NCBI GenBank assembly: GCA_963736975.1
Contig: CAVTQY010000002.1
Span: forward strand, 310,001 to 374,000
DNA length: 64,000 nt
Direction of reading: 5' to 3'
DNA from: CAVTQY01 sp963736975
GTDB taxonomy: Bacteria > Pseudomonadota > Alphaproteobacteria > Acetobacterales > Acetobacteraceae
Shown: positions 8,917 to 18,202 of the stretch, piece after piece
Numbering within the stretch: the stretch's first letter is position 1
Layout of the letters: each line of letters starts with the position of its first letter
The notes under the pieces: model-generated
Told to the model about the DNA's origin: nothing
The model's input: only the letters and a program-made list of their open reading frames with translations
Database searches by the model: none
Program-made: the position numbers and the translations under genes

Positions 8917-9432
8917 ATGGACCTCAAGGAGCACATCCGGGGCATTCCGGATTTCCCTAAGCCCGGCATCCTTTTTTACGACATCTCCACCTTGCTGCGC
9001 GACGCCGATGCTTGGCAGGTGGCGATGGGGCGCATGGCGAAAGCCGTGCGCGCGTACCAGCCGGACCTGCTCGCCGGGGTGGAGAGTCGGGGCTTCCTGA
9101 TTGCCGCACCACTGGCGCTGAAACTCGGCTGCGGCTTCATCATGCTGCGCAAGCGCGGCAAGCTGCCCGGCGAGACCATCGGCCACGACTATGCGCTGGA
9201 ATACGGCACCGACCGGATCGAGATTCAGGCCGACGCGGTCGAGTTGGGGCAGCGCGTCATCGTGGTGGACGACTTGCTTGCCACCGGCGGCACCATGTCC
9301 GCCGGGATTACGCTGCTGCGCAAAGTTGGCGCCGTAGTCCCGGCGGCGGCGGTGCTGATCGAGTTGAGCTTCCTCAAAGGTCGCGAGCGACTGGACGTAC
9401 CCTGTGAGGCGCTGGTTTCCTACGACAGCTAG
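8917..9432 (+). CDS. apt: Adenine phosphoribosyltransferase
   Basis: Purine-salvage enzyme making AMP from adenine and PRPP in the cytoplasm, 171 aa, the normal family length. The PRPP-binding motif VIVVDDLLATGGTM is at about 114-127. AGVESRGF (53-60) and the RKRGKLPG flexible loop (79-85) are also typical of Apt. It starts 127 bases from the divergent aminotransferase and stands as a single gene before an MFS transporter. Confidence 0.95.
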   Translation: MDLKEHIRGIPDFPKPGILFYDISTLLRDADAWQVAMGRMAKAVRAYQPDLLAGVESRGFLIAAPLALKLGCGFIMLRKRGKLPGETIGHDYALEYGTDRIEIQADAVELGQRVIVVDDLLATGGTMSAGITLLRKVGAVVPAAAVLIELSFLKGRERLDVPCEALVSYDS

Positions 9433-9509
9433 TATCGCGGTTGTGTGTTGACCTCCCCGCCACGCTGCGTGCGGTGTAGAATACCACAAGCTACGGAGGG
9501 AGCGCGCCA

Positions 9510-10859
9510 ATGAACTCCGGTCTGTTCGGCGCGGAGCCGCTGCCGCCCGTCGCCCGAAGGGCACTGATCGCCGGCTGCATCGGATTTGCGGTTGACTTCT
9601 TCGACATTTATTTGCCGATCCTGGCGCTCGCGCCGGTGAGCCGAATCTTTCAGCCGCCGGGGCTGAGTTCGGCGGCAACCACGACCATCTATTTCTTCAT
9701 CTTTGCCGCCACATTGCTCGGGCGACCCTGCGGGGCGATCATTTTCGGGCACTGGGCCGACCGCATCGGACGCCGGCGCACCACGATGATCAGCATCATC
9801 GGCTTCGGCACATTCACCTTCCTGATTGCCTGCCTGCCTGGCTACGCGGTGATCGGGCTTGCGTCACTGGTGCTGCTGATCCTGCTCCGCTTCATCGGCG
9901 GCGTCTTCATGGGCGGCGAGTACACATCCAACAATACACTCGCGTTGGAGATGGTGCCGAAGGACCGCCGCGGATTTGTGGGCGGTGTCTTGCAAGGCGC
10001 CTATCCGATCGGCTTTTTCTTCGTCTCGGTCGTTACCAGTATCTTGCTGAGCGCAACCACGCCGACGCAGTACCTTCTCTGGGGCTGGCGTATCGCCTTC
10101 GTGCTCGGCGCAATACTGGCGTTCCTGTTTCTGATCTATTATCTCAGCGTCCCGGAATCTTCGCTGTGGATGGCCAGTGAAAAAAGCGGTGCTCCGCTGA
10201 AAGAAGTGGTGTCCGGTGCGCATCTGAGGAACCTTCAGATCTTCATCATGATGCTCGGCTTCTGGTTTGGTGCGCAGTCGCTGATCGGCGTCATGCCCGG
10301 GGTGCTGATCCACCAGTTGCACGTCCCCAGCAAGCTGGTGACCAACGGGCTGCTGATCACCAGCTTCGTTCAGTTCTTCGCCTTCGTTGGCTTCGGCTTG
10401 CTTGGCCAGATGATCGGCCGGCGTCGGGCCATCGTGCTCAGCGGGATCGCCACGCTGATCGGCGGCACGGGACTCTATGCGGCGGCGATCGCGCACGGCC
10501 TGGGCGGTGGCGGGCTGGTCGCGACGACGTTCATCGCCTGTCTCTGCTATCTGCTCGTGATCTCGCCCTGGGGCATCGTCACCACCTATATCTGCGAGCG
10601 CTTCCCGACTCATGTGCGCGCATCGGGCTACGGCATCGGCTACAGCCTTGCGGTGGTCATTCCCGCTTTCAACGGAGCCTATATGCTGGCGCTGCAAGGG
10701 ATCATGCCGTATGCCTACACACCTGTGGTGCTGATCGAACTCGCCGGTATCCTGGTGATAGTGGGCGCGCTAATGGGGCCGGAAACCCGCGATGTGGAGC
10801 TGCACGCGGTGGATCCGGGTCTGGGGACGGCCGGAGCGGCCCAGACTGCGGGCGCTTAG
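9510..10859 (+). CDS. MFS transporter, metabolite:H+ symporter-like
   Basis: Inner-membrane secondary transporter, 449 aa, twelve predicted spans. The conserved loop 2-3 motif appears as GHWADRIGRRRTTM (about 80-93), and RFIGGVFMGGEYTSNN after span 4 is a signature of the metabolite:H+ symporter branch (ProP/ShiA/KgtP-like). A good ribosome site (ggaggga) precedes the ATG. Its stop overlaps the convergent acyl-CoA ligase stop by four bases. The substrate is unknown; organic acids are the usual cargo. Confidence 0.85.
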   Translation: MNSGLFGAEPLPPVARRALIAGCIGFAVDFFDIYLPILALAPVSRIFQPPGLSSAATTTIYFFIFAATLLGRPCGAIIFGHWADRIGRRRTTMISIIGFGTFTFLIACLPGYAVIGLASLVLLILLRFIGGVFMGGEYTSNNTLALEMVPKDRRGFVGGVLQGAYPIGFFFVSVVTSILLSATTPTQYLLWGWRIAFVLGAILAFLFLIYYLSVPESSLWMASEKSGAPLKEVVSGAHLRNLQIFIMMLGFWFGAQSLIGVMPGVLIHQLHVPSKLVTNGLLITSFVQFFAFVGFGLLGQMIGRRRAIVLSGIATLIGGTGLYAAAIAHGLGGGGLVATTFIACLCYLLVISPWGIVTTYICERFPTHVRASGYGIGYSLAVVIPAFNGAYMLALQGIMPYAYTPVVLIELAGILVIVGALMGPETRDVELHAVDPGLGTAGAAQTAGA

Positions 10860-12493
10860 CTTGTGACCACCGGCGGCGGACCTCCGTAGATCCGCCGCAG
10901 GTCGGTCTTCAGCACTTTGCCGGTGGCGCCATGCGGCAGAGAATCGGCGATCACGACCCGGTCGGGAATCGACCAGCGTGGCACCTTCCCTTCGAAAAAT
11001 CCGCGCAAGGCCTCCGGCTCCAACGCACAACCCTGCCGCGGCACCGCGATCAGCAAAGGCCGCTCGCCCCATTTCGCGTCCGGCACCGCGATTGCTGCCG
11101 CCTCCGCCACATCTGGGTGCGCGATCGCGATGTTTTCGAGCGCAATGGAACTGATCCACTCGCCGCCGGACTTGATCAGGTCCTTCGTCCGGTCCGTCAG
11201 CACGACAAAACCGTCCGGGTCGATCACCCCGACATCGCCGGTCGGGAACCAGCCCTCGGGCCCGACCGTCGTCTCCGGCTGCTGGTAATACGCGCTCGCG
11301 ACCCAATGCCCGCGAAACGTCAGGTTGCCCTGGCTCTTGCCGTCCCACGGCACTTCCCGCCCGGCCTCATTTTCCGCGCGCACATCAACGCCGAACACAC
11401 TGCGGCCCTGTTTCGCTTGCTGGTCGAGTATTGCCTCCGCATCGAGCGCCGACGTGCCGGCCTTCGGCGCATTCCACGTCGCCACCGGGCTGCTCTCGGT
11501 CATTCCCCAGGCGTGCATCACGCGTACATCAAGGGCCGCGTATTCAGCCATCAGCGAGCGCGGGAACGCCGACCCGCCCGACATGATCCGCCGCAGCGCT
11601 TCGAACCGTCCGCCGGTCTGCCGCAGGTGGCCCAGAATCCCCAACCATACCGTGGGCACCCCGGCGGCGATGGTCGCGCGTTCGCCGTTCACCAGCCCGA
11701 GGACCGAAACCGGATCGAGCTGCCGTCCCGGCAGGATCATCGCCGCGCCCGCCATCGGTGCGGCGAACGGCAGGCCCCAGGCATTGGCGTGAAACATCGG
11801 CACAATCGGCAACACCCGATCCACCGCACGCAGACCGGCGACGTCGGCGGAATTCATCATCAGCGCGTGCAGTAGGGTGGAGCGATGCGAAAAAAGCACG
11901 CCCTTCGGCCGGCCCGTGGTGCCCGAGGTGTAGCACAGCATCGCCGCGCTGTTTTCGTCAAAAGACGGCCAGGCGAAATCGTCCTCGGTCGTCGCCATCA
12001 GCGTTTCGTAGCAAAGCAGTGCGATGCTGGGCGGCAGCGCTGTTTCGGGCATAACGGCGGGCTCGGCAAGCACGACGACGCCGCGCAGGGTCCCGGCAAG
12101 CCGCGGCGCGATCGCCTGCACGACCGGCAGAAACTCCGGATCAACGAAGATCAGCCCGTCCTCGGCGTGCCCGGCAATGTAGGCGATATCGTCCGCCGAA
12201 AGCCGCGGGTTGATGGTGTTGCAGACGGCGCCAATACCGGAGATGGCGAAATAGAGCTCCATATGCCGGTCGCTGTTCATCGCCAGCGTCGCCAGCCGGT
12301 CACCCGCCTGCACGCCGAGCTCCAACAACACGCGCGCAAGCCGCCGCGCGCGGCGCGCCAGCATGGCATAGGTTGTGCGCGCCAGCGTGCCGTCCTCCCG
12401 GCGGGCGACGATCTCCGTGCTGCTGTGATGCCGCGCGGCATGTTCCAGAACGGACGAGATCAGCAGATCACGGCGCTGCATGAGTCCCAGCAT
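10856..12493 (-). CDS. Long/medium-chain acyl-CoA synthetase (AMP-forming)
   Basis: ANL-superfamily ligase, 545 aa, activating a carboxylic acid to acyl-AMP and then acyl-CoA. The ATP loop is CYTSGTTGRPKG (about 187-198). The MHAWGMTE motif, the GWFPTGD motif with the hinge DRTKDLIKSGGEW, and a C-terminal lysine in PHGATGKVLKT are all present, so the enzyme looks complete. The start is supported by a gggggaggg ribosome site. The fatty-acid branch is inferred from overall resemblance to FadD-like proteins; aromatic acids are not excluded. Confidence 0.88.
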   Translation of the reverse strand: MLGLMQRRDLLISSVLEHAARHHSSTEIVARREDGTLARTTYAMLARRARRLARVLLELGVQAGDRLATLAMNSDRHMELYFAISGIGAVCNTINPRLSADDIAYIAGHAEDGLIFVDPEFLPVVQAIAPRLAGTLRGVVVLAEPAVMPETALPPSIALLCYETLMATTEDDFAWPSFDENSAAMLCYTSGTTGRPKGVLFSHRSTLLHALMMNSADVAGLRAVDRVLPIVPMFHANAWGLPFAAPMAGAAMILPGRQLDPVSVLGLVNGERATIAAGVPTVWLGILGHLRQTGGRFEALRRIMSGGSAFPRSLMAEYAALDVRVMHAWGMTESSPVATWNAPKAGTSALDAEAILDQQAKQGRSVFGVDVRAENEAGREVPWDGKSQGNLTFRGHWVASAYYQQPETTVGPEGWFPTGDVGVIDPDGFVVLTDRTKDLIKSGGEWISSIALENIAIAHPDVAEAAAIAVPDAKWGERPLLIAVPRQGCALEPEALRGFFEGKVPRWSIPDRVVIADSLPHGATGKVLKTDLRRIYGGPPPVVTS

Positions 12494-12535
12494 CGGCGAG
12501 CCCTCCCCCGTTTGCGCGACTGTTTATAGCAGACT

Positions 12536-13769
12536 TTATGTTCCGTAGCGCCTGGGATGGAACGGCGCCGGATCGAGGACCGGCGCCTCCCGTGTCATCA
12601 TTTCGGCGAGCAGGCGTCCAGTTGTTGGACCCAATGTCAGGCCCTGGTGCCCATGCCCGAAATGCAACCACAAACCGGGATGCTTCGGGGCAGGCCCAAC
12701 GACTGGCAGCATATCCGGCATACAGGGCCGGGTGCCGAACCAGGGAGTGTGTTCAACCGGCTCGCCCAACTCGACAAGTTGCTGCGCCGCTATTTCGGCG
12801 CGCCGGAGCTGCACCGGCGTCGCCCCGGCATTCGAACCCGCCAGCTCGGCGCCGGTCGTGATCCGCAATCCGGCCGACATCGGCGACATCATGTAGCCGA
12901 ACTCGGCATCGTAGATCGGCAAGTCGGGTGGTCTTGGGGCGCGATAGTGCCGATGATAGCCGCGCTTGCGAACCATCGGGAACCGATAGCCGAACCGACG
13001 CAACAGCCCGCTCGACCAAGGGCCGAGGGCGATGACCACCTCGGCAGCCTCAAGCAAACCGTCGTCCGTCATTACCTGCCAACCCGTGCCGCCGCTTCGC
13101 GCCAGTGTCGCAGCATTGCCGTGCGCGAACGTGCCGCCCGAACTCCAGGAACAGCCCGCTATAGGCAGCCACGAGGCCTCCGGGATCACGCACCGCCCAG
13201 GGGGTGGGCCAATGGATAGCGCCGGCCCCGGTCTGCCTTAACACCGGCTCCGCCGCAGCAAGTTCGGCGGCGGAGAGGCCCTGGAAGGCGACGCCGTACT
13301 CCTGCTGCAGGCGCTCCGCGGTCCGCAACGCCGCCTGCATCGCGGCCTGCGTCCGATGCAGCAGGAGATAACCATCCCGACGAACGAGGTGTTCGCAACC
13401 GGCCCGCTCGATCAGGACCTGATGCTCGGCTGCGGCGAGACCGATGGCGGCCGCGTATGCCACTGCAATGCGCTTATACCGGACCGGTGCGGAATGCCGC
13501 CAATACAGCAGCAGCGAACGGACATGCGCGGGCAACGCCACCAGCCGGTAATGCACATCGTTGCTGCGGCCGAGCACGATTGCCGCCAGCGTGGCAGCGT
13601 CCCGCGGTAGGGAATAGGGCTCGACTGCCTCGCTCTGAATAATCCCGGCATTGCCATAGCTCGTCTCCTGGCCCGGCTTCTTGCGGTCGATCAGCGCGAC
13701 CGACCGGCCGCGCTGTCGTAAATGCAGTGCCGCGCAGACCCCGGCGATCCCGGCGCCGAGAACGATCAC
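12536..13769 (-). CDS. FAD-dependent D-amino-acid dehydrogenase/oxidase family protein, frameshifted
   Basis: DAO-family flavoenzyme that would oxidise D-amino or secondary amino acids at the membrane. The N-terminal piece (13769 down to about 13138) carries the FAD motif VLGAGIAGVCAALHL. The C-terminal piece (about 13138 down to 12536) holds the substrate region RKRGYHRHY and the FAD-closing motif FGHGHQGLTLGPTTGRL. The two lie in different frames. Removing one base from ccc at 13137-13139 joins them into a 410-aa protein of normal DadA length. The start is a GTG preceded by gggggcgg. I read this as a probable sequence error; a real inactivating mutation is possible. Confidence 0.8.
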
Positions 13770-13867
13770 GTCCGGTATGTCCGCCCCCTATATCAATCAC
13801 CCAGTTCGTATCGGATTTCCGATCACACCGATACATCACCCGGGCCGTTGGCGGTGCGATGACAGGG

Positions 13868-14542
13868 CTATGCCGCACTCCCCGAAGAAAGGCTGGCCAC
13901 TTTCTGCATTAATCCCGCTTGCAGCGCAGCGACGCCGCCGCGATCCAGCAACGCCCGGAAATCGGAGCGCTGCACCGCAACGCGGCTGATCGCGCCGTCC
14001 GCGAGCACATCGACCGCCTTCCAACCGGCTGGCGTCTGCCGCATGACGTAATCGATCGGAGTCGTGGAACCATCGGTGCGGACGAATTCGGTCCGCAGCA
14101 CCACCTCGCCGTTGGACAAATGCCGCTGGTCAGAGAGTACGCGAAAGCTCTGCCCGGAATAGCTGTCGAAATTCGCCGTATAGGTGGTGATCGTGTATTG
14201 CCGGAAGGTCACCAGCAGCGCCGATTGCTGCTCGGGCGTCAGCGACAACCAGCGCAGCCCGACAGATGCTTGCAGAATCGCCGTCATGTCGATCGCCTGC
14301 TCCACGGCGGGTGTCAACATAGCGTATCGCTGAGTGAAACTGGTCTGGCGTCCGGCCTTCATTGCCGCGAGCAAGGCCGCATTGAGTTGCTGCACGGGGG
14401 CAGTCGGATCGCCTGCCGCGCGGGCATTGCCCGGCGCCGCAAGCAGCGAACCCGCCGCGAATGCCGCGGCGGAGAATTGCAGCAGAGCGCGCCGCCGCAA
14501 CACATTATTTGCACCAACCGTCCGGGTAAAAAGCCCCGTCAT
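13868..14542 (-). CDS. hpnM: Hopanoid-associated MlaC/Ttg2-family protein (HpnM-like)
   Basis: Exported protein of the MlaC/toluene-tolerance family, 224 aa. The N-terminus has a Tat-like signal (LRRRALLQFSAAAFAAGSLL) ending in ARA. The body contains the family pattern DYVMRQTPAGWKAVDVLADGAISRVAVQRSDFR at about 165-198. HpnM proteins are MlaC-like components linked to hopanoid-containing membranes; MlaC shuttles phospholipids. A ggagggg ribosome site precedes the ATG. An mlaD-like gene lies far away (54.8 kb), and hpnG at 61 kb. MlaC versus HpnM cannot be settled by eye, though VAVQRSDFR favours HpnM. Confidence 0.75.
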   Translation of the reverse strand: MTGLFTRTVGANNVLRRRALLQFSAAAFAAGSLLAAPGNARAAGDPTAPVQQLNAALLAAMKAGRQTSFTQRYAMLTPAVEQAIDMTAILQASVGLRWLSLTPEQQSALLVTFRQYTITTYTANFDSYSGQSFRVLSDQRHLSNGEVVLRTEFVRTDGSTTPIDYVMRQTPAGWKAVDVLADGAISRVAVQRSDFRALLDRGGVAALQAGLMQKVASLSSGSAA

Positions 14543-14630
14543 GTTCCCCTCCGTTGCTTATGTCCGGGTTCGATCGCCCGGGTCCGCCCCATCGCGGTGG
14601 AGACGTATTTGAACGCCCGCCCGGCAGCGC

Positions 14631-14650
14631 GCTATGAACTAGTTCACAGC
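14631..14650. promoter_or_regulatory. 20-bp near-perfect palindrome between hpnM and the P450 gene
   Basis: Two-fold symmetric sequence with one mismatched pair, centred on tgaactagttca (14635-14646, perfect). It lies in the 203-bp divergent intergenic region, about 95 bases upstream of the P450 start. The size and symmetry fit an operator for a dimeric repressor such as TetR or GntR; no such regulator gene is adjacent. Confidence 0.35.
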
Positions 14651-14745
14651 CTCGAGCCGAGGCGCACGGGAGGGGAATGCGATGCGTGGCCCTCGGTTGC
14701 CGCGTGGGCATAACGCATTCGGGAACAAGCCGGGGGGATTTCGTG

Positions 14746-15927
14746 ATGACCGTCCCAAGCTCCGATATCGATCCGTACGCGCCGGCATATTTCGACGATC
14801 CGTTCCCCGCCCAGCAGGCGCTCAGGGGGTTGGGACCCGTCGTTCGGCTCACACGATACGCTTGCTGGGCTGTTGCCCGCTATGAGCAGGTGCACGCGAT
14901 ACTGGCCGACTGGCGTACCTTCTCCTCGGCCCGCGGTGTCGGCCTGACGGATTTCGCCAGGGAAAAGCCCTGGCGTCTGCCCAGCCGCGTGCTGGAAACC
15001 GATCCGCCGCTGCACGACCGCACGCGCGCGGTGCTCGACCGCGTGTTGTCGCCCGTCGCTATCCGCAAGCTGCGCACCGAATTCGCGCAGGCCGCCGACG
15101 CGCTGATCGACAGCCTGGCCGAACGCGAGAGCTTCGATGCGATTCCGCATCTCGCGGAAGCCTTCCCGCTGACCGTCTTTCCCGATGCGATCGGCATGCC
15201 GCGCGAGCACCGCAGCTATTTGCTACCCTATGGCAACATGGTGTTCAACTCGTTTGGTCCGCGCAATGCAATCTTCGAGGCAGCGGTGAAGGACGCCGAG
15301 CCGGTGCTCGCCTGGGTTCAGGCGCAAAGCCGGCGCGAGGCGTTGTCACCCGATGGATTCGGCGCCGCTATTCACGCCGCCGCGGACCGGGGCGAACTGA
15401 CCGAAGAGGAAGCGCCGATCGTCGTCCGTTCGCTGTTGACGGCGGGCGTCGATACCACCGTCAGCGGGATCGGCGCGGCGGTATATTGCCTGGCCCGCTT
15501 CCCCGACCAGTTTCAACTGCTCCGAGCCAACCCCGCCCTCGCGCGCGCCGCGTTCGAGGAAGCGGTGCGGTTCGAAAGCCCGGTGCAGACTTTCTTCCGC
15601 ACCACGACGCGGCCTGTCGAACTGGCCGCAACGCAACTCGGCGAAGGCGAGAAGGTGCTGATGTTTCTCGGCGCCGCCAACCGTGACCCGCGCCGCTGGG
15701 AGCGGCCGGACGAGTATGACATCACCCGCCCGAATGCCGGTCATGTCGGCTTCGGAGCCGGCATCCATTTCTGTGTCGGTCAGGCGCTCGCCCGCCTCGA
15801 AGGCGAGCTGATCCTGTCCGCCCTCGCCCGCAAGGTCGCCGCGATCGAGATCACCGGCCCGGTGCGCCGGCGGCACAACAACACGCTGCGCGGGCTGGCC
15901 AGCCTGCGGGTACGCCTGCGGCGCTGA
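14746..15927 (+). CDS. Cytochrome P450, CYP199-like
   Basis: Soluble bacterial haem monooxygenase, 393 aa. The haem-ligand motif is FGAGIHFCVG with Cys343. The I-helix oxygen-activation motif is AGVDTT and the K-helix ExxR is EAVR. The stretch GEKVLMFLGAANRDPRRW and the overall pattern resemble the CYP199 family, members of which oxidise para-substituted benzoates. The ATG is chosen for its gggggga ribosome site rather than a longer 5' extension. No ferredoxin or reductase gene is next to it, so it must borrow redox partners. Family-level resemblance is from memory; the substrate is not known. Confidence 0.88.
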   Translation: MTVPSSDIDPYAPAYFDDPFPAQQALRGLGPVVRLTRYACWAVARYEQVHAILADWRTFSSARGVGLTDFAREKPWRLPSRVLETDPPLHDRTRAVLDRVLSPVAIRKLRTEFAQAADALIDSLAERESFDAIPHLAEAFPLTVFPDAIGMPREHRSYLLPYGNMVFNSFGPRNAIFEAAVKDAEPVLAWVQAQSRREALSPDGFGAAIHAAADRGELTEEEAPIVVRSLLTAGVDTTVSGIGAAVYCLARFPDQFQLLRANPALARAAFEEAVRFESPVQTFFRTTTRPVELAATQLGEGEKVLMFLGAANRDPRRWERPDEYDITRPNAGHVGFGAGIHFCVGQALARLEGELILSALARKVAAIEITGPVRRRHNNTLRGLASLRVRLRR

Positions 15928-15996
15928 GGCGCGTCGGCTCTGCTTGCCGCTGCGCGGTTGCTGGTACACGCTGTGCGGCATGGATCGTTCGATCGC

Positions 15997-17127
15997 ATGA
16001 GTACCCGGGGGGTGAGCCCGGCAAGCTTGGCCGGACAAGCCATCGTCGAATTCCGCGCCGTGGATAAATCCTTCGACGGTCGTGTGCTGGCGGTTCGCGA
16101 CCTCAACCTGACCATTCTGCGCGGCGAATTCCTAACCCTTCTTGGCCCTTCCGGTTCAGGCAAGACCACCACCCTCAACATGCTCGCCGGCTTCGAACGC
16201 CCTGTGCGCGGCAGCATCATGCTGGACGGCCGCGCGGTCGATCGCCTGCCACCCTACCAGCGGAATATCGGCATGGTGTTCCAGAATTACGCCTTGTTTC
16301 CCCACATGTCGGTGGCCGAGAATGTTGCCTTCCCCCTCTCGGTACGCCGTATTAACCGTGACGAAACGCGCGAGCGCGTGCGCCGCGCGCTGGCAATGGT
16401 TCGGCTCGATAAATACGGCGACCGCCGCCCCGCGCAGCTTTCCGGCGGCCAGCAGCAACGCGTGGCCTTGGCACGCGCCCTCGTCTTCGAACCGAGCCTC
16501 GTCCTGATGGACGAGCCGCTCGGTGCACTCGATCGCAAGCTGCGCGAGCACATGCAGATCGAGTTGAAACAGTTGCACGACATGCTCGGCCTCACCTTCG
16601 TCTATGTGACCCATGACCAGACCGAGGCGCTGACCATGTCTGACCGCATCGCGGTGTTCCGCGACGGCACCATCGTTCAGCTCGGCACGCCCGATGAACT
16701 CTATAACACGCCGGCCGATGCCTTTGTCGCCAGTTTCATCGGCGACAACAACCTGTTCGATGGTTTTGTCGAACACATCGATGGTGATAACTGCCGGGTG
16801 CGGCTGGAAGGCGGCCTGGCTGTGATCGCCTGCCCGCGGGGGATCCCCCGGCAGTTCAACGATAACGGACGAGTCCGGCTTGCCGTCCGGCCCGAGCATA
16901 TCCGCCTCGGCACCGACGCCGCGGAGAACAGCTTCCAGGCGCGGCTGGAAGACCGCATCTACCTCGGCGATCACCAGCAGCTTCTCACCAGGCTGCCCAA
17001 CGGCCAGCCGATCACAGTCAAGACCTCTACTTCCCTCTCGACCGCGCCGGGGGAGTCGGTGATGCTGACCTGGGCCGCCGCGGATTGCTGGGCTTTCCCG
17101 GCCGGCGATGACCACGCTGCCGACTGA
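15997..17127 (+). CDS. potA: Polyamine-type ABC transporter ATP-binding protein (PotA family)
   Basis: Cytoplasmic ATPase of a spermidine/putrescine-type importer, 376 aa. Walker A (GPSGSGKTT, 50-58), FQNYALFPHMSV Q-loop, signature LSGGQ (148-152) and Walker B (LVLMDE) are intact, with a C-terminal TOBE domain from about 285 (RLAVRPEHIRL). It begins a plus-strand operon followed by the binding protein and two permeases. The start is uncertain because no good ribosome site precedes this ATG; an ATG 39 bases earlier is open. Confidence 0.9.
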   Translation: MSTRGVSPASLAGQAIVEFRAVDKSFDGRVLAVRDLNLTILRGEFLTLLGPSGSGKTTTLNMLAGFERPVRGSIMLDGRAVDRLPPYQRNIGMVFQNYALFPHMSVAENVAFPLSVRRINRDETRERVRRALAMVRLDKYGDRRPAQLSGGQQQRVALARALVFEPSLVLMDEPLGALDRKLREHMQIELKQLHDMLGLTFVYVTHDQTEALTMSDRIAVFRDGTIVQLGTPDELYNTPADAFVASFIGDNNLFDGFVEHIDGDNCRVRLEGGLAVIACPRGIPRQFNDNGRVRLAVRPEHIRLGTDAAENSFQARLEDRIYLGDHQQLLTRLPNGQPITVKTSTSLSTAPGESVMLTWAAADCWAFPAGDDHAAD

Positions 17128-17145
17128 ACAATAAGGGGGGCAACA

Positions 17146-18201
17146 ATGAGACGTCGTACTCTACTGCAATCGCTCGCCGCAGCCACGCTCGCATCCGGAG
17201 CGCGGCTTCCCGCCCACGCCGCCGAATCGAAAGAGCTCACCATCATGTCCGCCGGGGGCGCCTGGCAGGCTGCGCAGCGCGAGGCCTGGTACAAGCCTTT
17301 CGCACAGAAGATGGCGATCACCTTCAACGAGGAGGTCACCGACGAGGGCCTCGCCAAAGTGCAGGCCATGGTGCAAAGCGGCAATGTGCCGATCGATCTT
17401 GTAACAGTCGAAACCGCGACCGTGCTGCAAGGCGGCGATACCGGCGTGCTGCAGAAGCTCGATTATTCGCGCATCGCCCCGCGCGACGGCTTCCTCGAAG
17501 GCTCGGCGCTCGATGCAGGCATGGGTCTTGACGTGTACGGCGACGTACTCGCTTACGACACCACGGTATTGAAGGACGGGCCGAGCTCCGTGCTCGCCGC
17601 CTTCGACATCGGCAAATATCCCGGCAAGCGTGCTCTGCGCAAAGTGCCGCAGAACAACCTGGAATGGGCGCTGATGGCGGACGGCGTCGCGCCGGGCGAG
17701 GTTTACAAAGTGCTGGCCACATCCAAAGGCGTTGATCAGGCTTTCAAGAAACTTGACAGCATCAAGGGCGACGTCATCTGGTGGACCGCCGGCGCGCAGC
17801 CGCCGCAGCTTCTCGCCTCCAAAGAAGTGGTGATGACCACCGCTTGGAACGGCCGCATCCAGAATCCGATCGACCATGACCACGCGCCGTTCCGCATCGC
17901 CTGGGAGCACGAGATCCTGGAATACGATATGATCTCCATCCCCAAAGGTGCGCAGCACGAGGATCTCGCCTACGCATACTTGGCCTACATCGCGCAACCC
18001 GACATCAATGGCCGCCTCGCCCAGTTCATCCCGTACGGCCCGGTGGTGAAAGCGGCTATCGAAAAAATACCGGAGGACGTGGTGTCGAAGCTGCCGAATG
18101 CGCCGGATCACATGAAGAACCATCTCGTCGCCGATCCCCAGTTCTGGGGCGATTACGGCGACGACCTGAACCGCCGGTTCAACGCCTGGCTTGCCAGCTA
18201 G
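17146..18201 (+). CDS. Polyamine-type ABC transporter periplasmic binding protein (PotD-like)
   Basis: Extracellular solute-binding protein family 1, 351 aa, with an N-terminal signal (RRRTLLQSLAAATLASGARLP, cleavage after AHA). The N-terminal lobe starts LTIMSAGGAWQAAQREAWYKPF, typical of the PotD/PotF-like group. It starts 18 bases after potA with an aagggggg ribosome site. The ligand may be a polyamine, an opine or another small amine. Confidence 0.87.
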   Translation: MRRRTLLQSLAAATLASGARLPAHAAESKELTIMSAGGAWQAAQREAWYKPFAQKMAITFNEEVTDEGLAKVQAMVQSGNVPIDLVTVETATVLQGGDTGVLQKLDYSRIAPRDGFLEGSALDAGMGLDVYGDVLAYDTTVLKDGPSSVLAAFDIGKYPGKRALRKVPQNNLEWALMADGVAPGEVYKVLATSKGVDQAFKKLDSIKGDVIWWTAGAQPPQLLASKEVVMTTAWNGRIQNPIDHDHAPFRIAWEHEILEYDMISIPKGAQHEDLAYAYLAYIAQPDINGRLAQFIPYGPVVKAAIEKIPEDVVSKLPNAPDHMKNHLVADPQFWGDYGDDLNRRFNAWLAS

Positions 18202-18202
18202 C

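Noticed and set aside
7602..8960. Plus-strand open frame (452 codons) opposite the aminotransferase
   Set aside because: Antisense shadow of a gene with clear PLP-enzyme motifs.
9448..9482. ttgacc ... tagaat as a sigma-70 promoter for the MFS gene
   Set aside because: The spacing between the two boxes is 23 bases, well outside the usual 16-18.
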